A stretch of DNA of 29,177 bases. Origin: a virus. A program made the position numbers and the translations under genes. Below are positions 6,669 through 14,720 of the stretch, piece by piece. The DNA lies in IMG/VR virus record IMGVR_UViG_3300010885_006736, positions 1-29,177 of that record; one strand, given 5' to 3'. Each line of letters begins with the position of its first letter. Positions within the stretch are counted from its first letter, which is position 1. The notes below the pieces were generated by a model. The model saw only the letters and a program-made list of their open reading frames with translations. It ran no database searches and was not told where the DNA came from.

Positions 6669-7988
6669 ATGATTGATCCTAAAGCAGGAAGTTCAGAAAA
6701 TGTAAGGTTTGCTGGTGACATTAACGTCGCTGAAGTTACCATCACTTCTTTGATTACACAAAAGAAATTTAATGTATCAAACCAATTATTAACTATTCAG
6801 ATATTTGAAGATATGTTTTCACCATTCATATCTGGTTCTTTAATTTTTAAAGAATCTCTTGACTTTGCCAGCAATTTTCCATTCGTTGGTGAAGAAGTTA
6901 TTGATTTAAAAATATTCACACCAACCCTTGATAAAACTAAACCAAAAGATGGTGTTATAAAAGGTAGGTTTTATATCTACAAGATGGCAGATAGAGATTA
7001 TCTGGCAGAAAGAAGTCTAGTATACCAATTACATTTTATTTCAATTGAAGCTATTAATGATATTAATTCAAAGTTATCAAAAGGATTTGATGGTAAGATC
7101 TCTGATATAGCAAAGCAACTTATTGGAGAAGATGGACTTAATACAAATAAATACTCCAATGTTGAAGAGACTGGAAATAAAACAAAATATGTTTCTAACT
7201 TTTGGTCACCAGTAAGAAACTTAAATTTTATATGTAAAAAAGCACAGAATAAAAATAACTCACCAACTTATGTTTTCTTTGAAAATCGTGTAGGGTTTAA
7301 TTTTGTTTCTCTTGATAAATTAAATTCACAACAACCAATCCAATATTTTCAATACAATAATTCACAAGATACCGTTACTCCAGGTGGTAGTTCTAAACGT
7401 AATCTAGATATTGACTATCGAAGAATAACTGAACTTAATATCCCAATCACTCATGATTATATGGATAGAGTTACTGGTGGTGCTTATGGTTCTCAAATGC
7501 TTTTCATGGATCTTGCTAAGAAAGAATATTATAATTTAAAACACTCTTTCTTAGCAGGTTGGGGTGCTGATGAAACTCGATTAAATAAATTTCCTGTTGC
7601 ATCAAATCAAATCTATACCACATTCCGTGCTTCAATGTATAATGATACTATTGAGAATACTTTATTTACAGATTATGATGAAGTCTCTGATGTTAGAATT
7701 AGACAAAAACGTGTATCTCGTTTGAAGCAAGCAGAAGCATATAAAATTAATATCGTTGTTGCAGGAAGAACTGATTACACAGTTGGTCAGGTTGCCAATG
7801 TTAAAAGTTACAAAGCTGAACCAATTAAAGGTAGCGATAATGACGAAGATATTTTAGACAATATTCTTAGTGGTAATTATTTGATTTCCACAATTAACCA
7901 TGTAATTGATCGTGAGAAACATGAGTGTCATATTCAATTGATTAAAGATTCATTGATAGTAAATTTAGATAAGGCAGCAACCAAATGA
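6669..7988 (+). CDS. 27: Baseplate hub subunit gp27-like
   Basis: This 439-residue protein (T4 gp27 has 391) is mostly beta-rich. It includes LLTIQIFEDMFSPFISGSL near the N-terminus, a YQLHFISIEAINDINSKLSK segment, a central FWSPVRNLNFICKKAQN region, and a C-terminal part with YTVGQVANVKS and GNYLISTINHVIDRE. These fit the hub domains of gp27 and related phage hub proteins, whose trimer forms a torus adapting the sixfold tail tube to the threefold gp5 spike. The gene overlaps the gp5 gene by ATGA; genes 27 and 5 products form one complex, so the coupling makes sense. Assignment rests on this layout and context more than on a single motif. Confidence 0.7.
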   Translation: MIDPKAGSSENVRFAGDINVAEVTITSLITQKKFNVSNQLLTIQIFEDMFSPFISGSLIFKESLDFASNFPFVGEEVIDLKIFTPTLDKTKPKDGVIKGRFYIYKMADRDYLAERSLVYQLHFISIEAINDINSKLSKGFDGKISDIAKQLIGEDGLNTNKYSNVEETGNKTKYVSNFWSPVRNLNFICKKAQNKNNSPTYVFFENRVGFNFVSLDKLNSQQPIQYFQYNNSQDTVTPGGSSKRNLDIDYRRITELNIPITHDYMDRVTGGAYGSQMLFMDLAKKEYYNLKHSFLAGWGADETRLNKFPVASNQIYTTFRASMYNDTIENTLFTDYDEVSDVRIRQKRVSRLKQAEAYKINIVVAGRTDYTVGQVANVKSYKAEPIKGSDNDEDILDNILSGNYLISTINHVIDREKHECHIQLIKDSLIVNLDKAATK

Positions 7989-10900
7989 TTAACAAATTTT
8001 ATACAGGTTGTGTTGAAGGTAGAGATGATCCATTAAAACTTGGTCGTTGCCAAGTACGTATTGTTGGGTTACACACTGAAGATAAAACTACATTACCAAC
8101 TAAAGATTTGCCATGGGCATATCCTGTTTCACCAATAACATCTGCTGGTGTTTCTGGTATAGGTTCCACACCTATTGGTCCAGTTGAAGGTTCATGGGTT
8201 CTTATCATGTTCATGGATCCAGATGAACAGCTTCCGATTATGATGGGAACATTAAATGGTGTCGCGCAAATTGAGAATTCCACTGATGATCCAGGAAAAT
8301 TAAAAATTCAAAGTACTGATCCAGATGGTTCAGCTTCTGGATCACCAACTACTGGAACTCAACCAAATGTTAAAGATGGTAAAAATATTGATAACCCAGA
8401 TGAGATTGTTGGACCACTCGCTAAGTTAATTGCTAAAGGTGAATCTGGTTCAGCGGGATATGATGCATTTAATCGTGGAAGCAACGCACCAAAAGGTAGT
8501 GGCTCAATTGGTGGAGAGAAATTAACTCTCACTGATATGACGATTAAAGATGTTATGGAGAAACAATCATTGCCTCCAGGTAGTCCAGATAAACTATTTG
8601 CTGTTGGTAAGTATCAATGTATTCCTATTACGTTAAAGGCAGCATGTCAAGCACTTAATATTGACACTAATCAGAAATTTACACAACAAACACAAGACAT
8701 TATCTGTCAAGAGTATCTTGTTGCACGTAAACGTCCAAAGTTAGTTGCTTATTATAAAAACCCAAATAAAAATGATGAAACATTTTTAAAAGATGCTGGT
8801 CAAACTCTGGCTGCTGAGTTTGCTTCTATTGAAGATCCTTACTATCCAGGATTTCCGTATGGTGGACCAAATGGAACTTATGCCAAAGCTGGTAATAAAG
8901 TTCATACTAAATGGGAAACTATTAAAACGACATTAATTTCAGAGTGGGATTTTAGAAATAACCCAAAACAACCATCTCCTACTACAGCAATCGCTGATGG
9001 TGATAAAGTTGAAAAGGGTAGCGATTATACTGGTGTAAGAAAATATATACCAGCAGATGACTCAACTACAACTCCTCCAGAAGCATCTGCTGGTGGCGGT
9101 GGTGATGTTCCAGGAGATTTTCCAAATCCTGATGATCTCGGTGGATTAGCAGATATTGCTGGAGCAGGAGATTTGACTAATCTGGCGAATATTCCAGGAC
9201 TTGGTGATGTTGCTGGATCTCTTAGCAATTTTGGGGATCTTAACAATTTAGATTTAAATAATATTGGTGAACTTGGTGAACTTGGTAATGTAGTTAGTGA
9301 GTTGGGTATTAGTGGGCTTGGTAATTTAGATGCGTCTTTGTTATCTGGAATCACTTCAATCCAAACACAGTTTGCGGATTTAACAAAATCAATTAACTTA
9401 GATGGTGAAATCGGAAGTCTGTTGACAAGTGTCACAGGAAATTCAAATAGTATTCTAACACAATTTGGTGGTTCATTAACAGATATTACTCAAAACCTTG
9501 GTATTGAAAATCCAACTGGTTCGCTGAGTGGATTAGCTGCAAATCTCGGACTGCCATTATCTTCTTTAAATTCTGGAACACTCGTTAAAGAATTAGAAAA
9601 GATTGCTGGTTCTGATGTTGGTCAAGCCAGAGCATTAATGACTAAACTCCAAGGTGAGCCAACTCGCCCACAGCCAGTTCCTGTTGGTGAGAAACGTCCA
9701 GATGGGACTATTAGTAATGGTACTGATGTTGACCCAACAAAAGGATTCCAAGATCCAAATGGAAAATATCCAGCATATAAAAATGAACCAGATACAAACC
9801 GACTTGCGTATGGTAATAATCTTGGTAGAACAATTGTTACTGAAAAAGAAGCAACTAGAAAAACTGGCATAAGAATTGCCAATGGCGGCACATGGGATCA
9901 ATCACAAGTACCATACAATGCTGTATATCCTTACAATAAAGTGACCCAAACTGAATCTGGTCATATTGTTGAGTATGATGATAGTCCAGGTGCTGAGCGT
10001 ATTAATGTTCACCATAAGGCTGGTACTTTTAATGAGATTGATGCAAATGGTACTCAGGTAAACCGAATTGTTGGTGATGGTTTTGAGATTATGGAACGTA
10101 ATGGTTATGTTTATGTTAAAGGTGCATACAATGTAACTGTTGATGGTGCATTTAATCTTAGAACTGATAACGTATTAAATTTAGAAGTTTCTGGTGCAGC
10201 AAATATTAACATCTTTAATAATGCAACAGTGAATGTAAGCGGTAACGCAGATATGGCTGTTGGAGGAACATTTAATCTTAGAGCCAATAAAATTAATATG
10301 CAATCTGAAGGTCAGTTTAACATTAAAGCCAAGACTGGTTTGAATTTAATGGCTGGCGCAGATATGAATGTCTACACTGAAGGTAGTTTAATTGCTGAGG
10401 CTGATGGTAATATTAGTAATAAAACTAAAGGTGCTGTATTTATTGAAAGTGGAACTGATACTAATATCAAATCTGCAGCCCTTGTTAATATCCAAAGTGA
10501 AAGCCAAACTAATATTAAATCTGCTGATGCTCTTAATCTGGATGGTGCAGGAAATCTAAACTTAAAATCTGGAGCAATTGCTTCATTGAGTGGTAGTAGT
10601 TCTATTGATATTAATTCTGGTGGTGCTGTGGCAGTTGATGGTTCTTCTATTCAATTGAATGATGGCGCATCAAGTGCAGCTGGTGAGGCTGGAGAAGCCA
10701 AAGAAGCAAAACCAGCGAAACATGCTGGACAAGCAGATATTGAATTGCCAATTGAAACACGTGGTACTTCTGGTGTTTCTCAACTACCTACTCTACCGCT
10801 CAATACACGTAAATCTGAAGTTGCGTTTGAATCAAACAATGATAAGTCTGGTGACTTAAATGCATATCGTTCAAATCGTGTTCAAAATGGTGAGTTAAGT

Positions 10901-11563
10901 AATTCTAATGTTCAGAGTGGCGCATTCACGAAAGGTGAAGAAAGACCACAAGGATCTTCATCTCCATCTGGTATTGCATCTGATGTAAGTGGAATTTTAA
11001 ATATGTCTCCAGATGCATTTAATGCTGGTATGAGATTATCAAAGAACTTTACGCTTGGTGATTTAACTAAAGGTGGTACTCGTATTCCTAGAATGTCATA
11101 TCAGATGACTACTGGTGAAACTCTTGCACCACAGGATATTGTTGCTAATTTAAAACGTCTATGTGATAATATACTTGAACCCATTGCTGAAAAATATGGA
11201 AGAGATTCTTTTGTAATAACTTCTGCTTTCCGTAGACCTTCAACTGGACCAACAGATCCAGGTGACCTTGGAATTAAACTCGCTTCTGGTGGATATCAGA
11301 AAGAGGGTGGCGACCATGTGCGTGGTTGCGCATGTGACATTTCATTCAAAGATGGTAAAGCAGCAACTCATGCACGTGCAAGCGAAATTACCAAACTGAT
11401 AAAATCTTGGAATCAAATTATTATGGAATATGATAATGGCGGATCTTCTTTCTGGATTCACTGTGCTTATAAACCACAGGGCAATGCTGGTCATACATTT
11501 ACAATGGTTAATCATCAATTGTATAAACCAGGAAATCTAACACATGGATTCGTATTGGTATAA
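7985..11563 (+). CDS. 5: Spike protein gp5-like with lysozyme-like and M15 peptidase-like domains
   Basis: This is a 1192-residue protein, against 575 for T4 gp5. Domains in order: an OB-fold (residues 1-95, starting INKFYTGCVEG); a lysozyme/transglycosylase-like domain (about 145-320) with candidate catalytic E153 in KGESGSAGYDAFNRG and an AVGKYQCIP segment; a Gly/Leu-rich low-complexity linker (about 365-550); and the gp5/VgrG C-terminal region from about 645 (TESGHIVEYDDSPG), which becomes a triple-stranded beta-helix (about 690-895). An Ala/Lys/Glu-rich linker leads to a C-terminal domain (about 1010-1192) resembling peptidase M15, with H1111 and D1118 in HVRGCACD, E1148 in IIMEYD and H1159 in FWIHC. 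The trimeric spike should pierce the envelope and cleave peptidoglycan glycan and peptide bonds. The catalytic assignments are pattern-based. Confidence 0.85.
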   Translation: MINKFYTGCVEGRDDPLKLGRCQVRIVGLHTEDKTTLPTKDLPWAYPVSPITSAGVSGIGSTPIGPVEGSWVLIMFMDPDEQLPIMMGTLNGVAQIENSTDDPGKLKIQSTDPDGSASGSPTTGTQPNVKDGKNIDNPDEIVGPLAKLIAKGESGSAGYDAFNRGSNAPKGSGSIGGEKLTLTDMTIKDVMEKQSLPPGSPDKLFAVGKYQCIPITLKAACQALNIDTNQKFTQQTQDIICQEYLVARKRPKLVAYYKNPNKNDETFLKDAGQTLAAEFASIEDPYYPGFPYGGPNGTYAKAGNKVHTKWETIKTTLISEWDFRNNPKQPSPTTAIADGDKVEKGSDYTGVRKYIPADDSTTTPPEASAGGGGDVPGDFPNPDDLGGLADIAGAGDLTNLANIPGLGDVAGSLSNFGDLNNLDLNNIGELGELGNVVSELGISGLGNLDASLLSGITSIQTQFADLTKSINLDGEIGSLLTSVTGNSNSILTQFGGSLTDITQNLGIENPTGSLSGLAANLGLPLSSLNSGTLVKELEKIAGSDVGQARALMTKLQGEPTRPQPVPVGEKRPDGTISNGTDVDPTKGFQDPNGKYPAYKNEPDTNRLAYGNNLGRTIVTEKEATRKTGIRIANGGTWDQSQVPYNAVYPYNKVTQTESGHIVEYDDSPGAERINVHHKAGTFNEIDANGTQVNRIVGDGFEIMERNGYVYVKGAYNVTVDGAFNLRTDNVLNLEVSGAANINIFNNATVNVSGNADMAVGGTFNLRANKINMQSEGQFNIKAKTGLNLMAGADMNVYTEGSLIAEADGNISNKTKGAVFIESGTDTNIKSAALVNIQSESQTNIKSADALNLDGAGNLNLKSGAIASLSGSSSIDINSGGAVAVDGSSIQLNDGASSAAGEAGEAKEAKPAKHAGQADIELPIETRGTSGVSQLPTLPLNTRKSEVAFESNNDKSGDLNAYRSNRVQNGELSNSNVQSGAFTKGEERPQGSSSPSGIASDVSGILNMSPDAFNAGMRLSKNFTLGDLTKGGTRIPRMSYQMTTGETLAPQDIVANLKRLCDNILEPIAEKYGRDSFVITSAFRRPSTGPTDPGDLGIKLASGGYQKEGGDHVRGCACDISFKDGKAATHARASEITKLIKSWNQIIMEYDNGGSSFWIHCAYKPQGNAGHTFTMVNHQLYKPGNLTHGFVLV

Positions 11564-12153
11564 TGACTATTAAAATTACACAGTCTAATTTAAGTGGTTT
11601 TGGTTCAGTTGCAGGAGATGAGTTAATCTCTGCAATTGATCCAGAAACTGGTTTGATTCCTCAAACATATCTGCCAACAGTTTATGAAGCAATTCCATTT
11701 TCAATTGATTTAAAATTTGAAGGTGAATATTTAGATACAACAGATCCATTAGCAAATACCTTTGTTTATGCGGATGCTGTTAATAATTCATCTACTTATG
11801 ATTGGGCTTCTCTAGGTTTAACTTATACTAAACTTACTGCAAGTACTTGCAGAATATCTGGCTCCCACCAGAATCCGTTCCCTAATCAGTTTTATAGATT
11901 TGTTCTACCAGATTTAAGTTTGGCTGTTCTTCCAGGAAATACAACTACTGAATTTTATTCATTAGAAAAGTATCAAATGCCTTCTCCAGTTAGTATTATG
12001 AAATCTATGACTATTAGCGTAACAATCTCTCCAGATCCAACTTTAGGTACTGGTGGTGGCGTTCAAACTGTTACCATGGACCAGTGGGTTCATTGGTCAT
12101 ACCAAAGTGCTGTTGCAGCTATTGCAGCAGCCAGAGCACGAGGAATTAAATAA
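11563..12153 (+). CDS. Unrecognised virion-associated protein between spike and PAAR tip
   Basis: This 196-residue protein is not one I recognise. It starts MTIKITQSNLSGFGSVAGDE and is rich in Ser, Thr and Pro. It is probably beta-rich in the middle, with an YTKLTASTCRISGSHQNPF segment. It ends with a VHWSYQSAVAAIAAARARGI stretch that looks like an amphipathic Ala-rich helix. No signal peptide or membrane segment is visible. It is coupled by TAATG both to gp5 upstream and to the PAAR gene downstream, which suggests a product used in similar amounts in the central spike or hub. A role as spike accessory or loader is only positional inference. Confidence 0.5.
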   Translation: MTIKITQSNLSGFGSVAGDELISAIDPETGLIPQTYLPTVYEAIPFSIDLKFEGEYLDTTDPLANTFVYADAVNNSSTYDWASLGLTYTKLTASTCRISGSHQNPFPNQFYRFVLPDLSLAVLPGNTTTEFYSLEKYQMPSPVSIMKSMTISVTISPDPTLGTGGGVQTVTMDQWVHWSYQSAVAAIAAARARGIK

Positions 12154-12458
12154 TGGCTTCTGTAGCAAGAACTGGAGATAGCGTACTTTCTCCAGATGGA
12201 ACTGGATATAAATGTCGTATGCCTATGCAAACTTCTTGTGGGCAAGCTAATACCAAGAATGTTACAGCAAATGGTATTCTAATTGTAGTAAATGGTAACC
12301 TAGTCTCCCCACACCCAAAGTCTGGATGTATTCCTGACACATCTACTCTTTCTTCTAGTTCTACAGTAACAATAGGTGGATTGCCTTTAGGGAGAATCGG
12401 TGATTCTTATGGCGATAACGTAATTACTCAGGGATCTCCGAATGTTTTTGCAGGATAA
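12153..12458 (+). CDS. 5.4: PAAR-type spike tip protein, gp5.4-like
   Basis: This 101-residue protein is close to T4 gp5.4 (97 residues). It has the PAAR layout: MASVARTGDSVLSPDG, then NVTANGILIVVNGNLVSPH, then TVTIGGLPLGRIGDS and a C-terminal NVITQGSPNVFAG. C21, C29, H54 and C59 are candidate zinc ligands for the tip. PAAR proteins form a sharp cone on the gp5 or VgrG beta-helix and are the first part to touch the outer membrane. In this phage gp5 continues beyond the beta-helix with a peptidase domain, so the tip and that domain must share the needle end. It is coupled to the upstream gene by TAATG. Confidence 0.85.
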   Translation: MASVARTGDSVLSPDGTGYKCRMPMQTSCGQANTKNVTANGILIVVNGNLVSPHPKSGCIPDTSTLSSSSTVTIGGLPLGRIGDSYGDNVITQGSPNVFAG

Positions 12459-12461
12459 CTA

Positions 12462-12468
12462 CTAAATA
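12462..12468 (+). promoter_or_regulatory. Late-promoter-like CTAAATA, leaderless spacing to gp25
   Basis: CTAAATA lies in the 15-base gap after the PAAR gene. Five bases (AGTAT) separate it from the gp25 ATG at 12474, the same spacing as before the gp2-like gene. The gap has no clear Shine-Dalgarno sequence. A T4-type start would fall on the A of the ATG. Confidence 0.5.
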
Positions 12469-12473
12469 AGTAT

Positions 12474-12866
12474 ATGGCACGCAATACTAGAACTTTCACA
12501 GATTTAGACCTTAATTTCCTAGCGCACCCAGTTACTAAAGATGTAACTACTAAGATAGATGAACAGGCTATTAAGGCATCAGTTCGTAATTTGATACTTA
12601 CATCAAACTACGAAAAACCATTTCATCCAGAGATCGGTTCTCCGATAAAATCACTTTTATTTGAACCAGCAACCCCTTTATTGCCAGTTCTTATTGAAAA
12701 AGCAATTCACCAGACTATTGATAATTTTGAACCAAGAGTTCAGCTTATTAGTGTAAAAGCAAATTCAAGTGATGATTCAAACTCAATTTATGTGACGATA
12801 GAATTCGTTATAGTCAACACTACTAAACCAATCATTGTTGATTTAATACTTTCAAGAACGAGATAA
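12474..12866 (+). CDS. 25: Baseplate wedge subunit gp25-like
   Basis: The product has 130 residues, against 132 for T4 gp25. The family core is visible: an N-terminal TFTDLDLNFLAHPVTKDV, then NLILTSNYEKPFHPEIGSPI, SLLFEPATPLLP, and the conserved NFEPRVQLISV followed by YVTIEFVIVN. gp25 belongs to the 'gene 25-like lysozyme' fold family, shared with TssE of type VI secretion, but it acts structurally. It bridges the wedge (gp6) to the first sheath ring and transmits the contraction signal. The ATG is preceded by a CTAAATA motif rather than a ribosome binding site. It is followed 3 bases later by gp6. Confidence 0.9.
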   Translation: MARNTRTFTDLDLNFLAHPVTKDVTTKIDEQAIKASVRNLILTSNYEKPFHPEIGSPIKSLLFEPATPLLPVLIEKAIHQTIDNFEPRVQLISVKANSSDDSNSIYVTIEFVIVNTTKPIIVDLILSRTR

Positions 12867-12869
12867 CAT

Positions 12870-14720
12870 ATGGCCATCGACAGCAAAAGAATTCAGGTCA
12901 GCGAATTAGATTTTGACCAAATTAAAAATAATCTAAAGAACTTCATGAAAGGTCAGAATCAATTCTCTGACTATGATTTTGAAGGTTCTGGGCTATCTAC
13001 ACTTCTAGACGTCCTAGCTTATAATACTCACTATAATGCTCTTTACACTAACTTGGCTGTAAATGAGATGTTTTTAGATTCAGCTAGTAAAAGGGCAAGC
13101 GTAGTATCTATTGCTAAAACATTGGGTTATACACCAAAGTCTAAAACTTCTGCACGTGCATATATTAATATGGCGATTAATTCTCCAAATCAATCACCAT
13201 CGTCACTAACATTACCGCAATATTCACCATTTAATACAGTTATTAATGGTAGTAATTATACATTTTATACACCAGCTGAAGTTACAATTATTCCAAATAA
13301 TGGGTTGTATACATTTATTAATTTAGAAATACTTGAAGGCACTCCTCTTAATTTTAAATATGTTGTGGCTGATGGTCAACAATATATTATACCAAATGCA
13401 AATGCGGATATATCAACATTAAAAGTTCGTGTTCAAGAATCTTCAACTTCAGACACATTTACTACCTTTACAGAAGCATCTTCTTTAGTTCAACTTGCTT
13501 CTGATAGTAATGTTTATTTTATTAAAGAGATTGATGGTGGTTTGTATGAGATTGTTTTTGGTGATGGTATTATTTCCACTAGTCTAACTAATGGTAATAT
13601 TGTTCACTTAGATTATTTTGTTTCTAAAGGTTCTTTGTCTAATGGTGCTAGACAGTTCACTTATAATGGTTCTAGTTTAATTGGAGGTTCTCCATTAATA
13701 ACTACTACTAGTATTGCATCTGGTGGAGCTGAAATTGAAACAATTGATAGTATTAAGTATAATGCTCCACGTCTATATGCAGCACAGAATCGTGCAGTTA
13801 CGCCAGACGATTATAAAGCATTAATCTATGGAGCGTTTCCATATATTCAATCAGTTTCGGTTTGGGGTGGCGAGGATAATAATCCACCAGTTTATGGAAG
13901 AACATATATTTGTGCACGACCACGTGGAGCAAATAAATTAACTCTTCAACAAAAATCAGATATGACAACAACATTATTGGCATCACGTAGCGTGGTTTCA
14001 ATAACTCCTGTTATTGTTGACCCAGAATTCTTAAATATTGCTCTTGACGTAACTGTATACTTTAATGACAGAAAAACTACAAGAACTGCTTCTCAGATCG
14101 CTAGTCTAGTAACTGATACTATTTTTAGATACGATGATGCTAATCTACAAAGATTTGATGGAGTATTTAAATATTCACAATTAAGTCGTTTGATTGACAC
14201 TGCAGAACCAGCAATCGTTAGTAACATTACTACTGTTGTTATGCGTAGAAAAGTTGCACCTAGATATAATGTTTCTGCTGAATATACATTGAACTTAATT
14301 AACCCAATATTTACTGCTGGTGTTCCAGAAGGTGCTATTTCTTCAACTGGGTTTTATATTAAAGGCAGTGAAGAATTACATTTTATTCAGGATGACGGTC
14401 AGGGTTATATTCAATTGTATTACAATATCGCATCAAATACTACTGTGAATACATCTACTAAATTTATTGTAAATCCAAAAATTGGAACAGTTGATTATGC
14501 CAATGGTATAATGAATATTAAAAATTTAACAATTACTTCTTTAGGAGATGTTGATTGGGAAATAACATTTAAACCACAATCAAACGATATTGTTTCTGCA
14601 TACACTCAAATTGCTGAAATTGCACGTGATCATTTAACCGTAACAGCAATTGTTGATAAATCAGCAAATGGTGATTTACGTGCAGGTAAAAATTATACGT
14701 TTACTTCTAGTAGAAACTAA
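12870..14720 (+). CDS. 6: Baseplate wedge subunit gp6-like (Baseplate J-like)
   Basis: This 616-residue protein (T4 gp6 has 660) carries the wedge signature near the N-terminus: DYDFEGSGLSTLLDVLAYNT, then LAVNEMFLDSASKR and AKTLGYTPKS. The central baseplate-J-like part includes NRAVTPDDYKALIYGAFP and VSVWGGEDNNPP, followed by LTVTAIVDKSANGDLRAG near the C-terminus. In T4, gp6 forms the continuous ring of the inner baseplate that opens as the baseplate turns from dome to star. GAGAT lies 8 bases before the ATG. It overlaps the gp7 gene by TAATG, and the gp25-gp6-gp7 order matches the physical wedge core. Confidence 0.9.
   Translation: MAIDSKRIQVSELDFDQIKNNLKNFMKGQNQFSDYDFEGSGLSTLLDVLAYNTHYNALYTNLAVNEMFLDSASKRASVVSIAKTLGYTPKSKTSARAYINMAINSPNQSPSSLTLPQYSPFNTVINGSNYTFYTPAEVTIIPNNGLYTFINLEILEGTPLNFKYVVADGQQYIIPNANADISTLKVRVQESSTSDTFTTFTEASSLVQLASDSNVYFIKEIDGGLYEIVFGDGIISTSLTNGNIVHLDYFVSKGSLSNGARQFTYNGSSLIGGSPLITTTSIASGGAEIETIDSIKYNAPRLYAAQNRAVTPDDYKALIYGAFPYIQSVSVWGGEDNNPPVYGRTYICARPRGANKLTLQQKSDMTTTLLASRSVVSITPVIVDPEFLNIALDVTVYFNDRKTTRTASQIASLVTDTIFRYDDANLQRFDGVFKYSQLSRLIDTAEPAIVSNITTVVMRRKVAPRYNVSAEYTLNLINPIFTAGVPEGAISSTGFYIKGSEELHFIQDDGQGYIQLYYNIASNTTVNTSTKFIVNPKIGTVDYANGIMNIKNLTITSLGDVDWEITFKPQSNDIVSAYTQIAEIARDHLTVTAIVDKSANGDLRAGKNYTFTSSRN

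Noticed and set aside
9025-9901. Several open frames on the minus strand opposite gp5
   Set aside because: They are mirror frames of the Gly-rich gp5 linker, overlap each other, and show no ribosome binding sites or family motifs.
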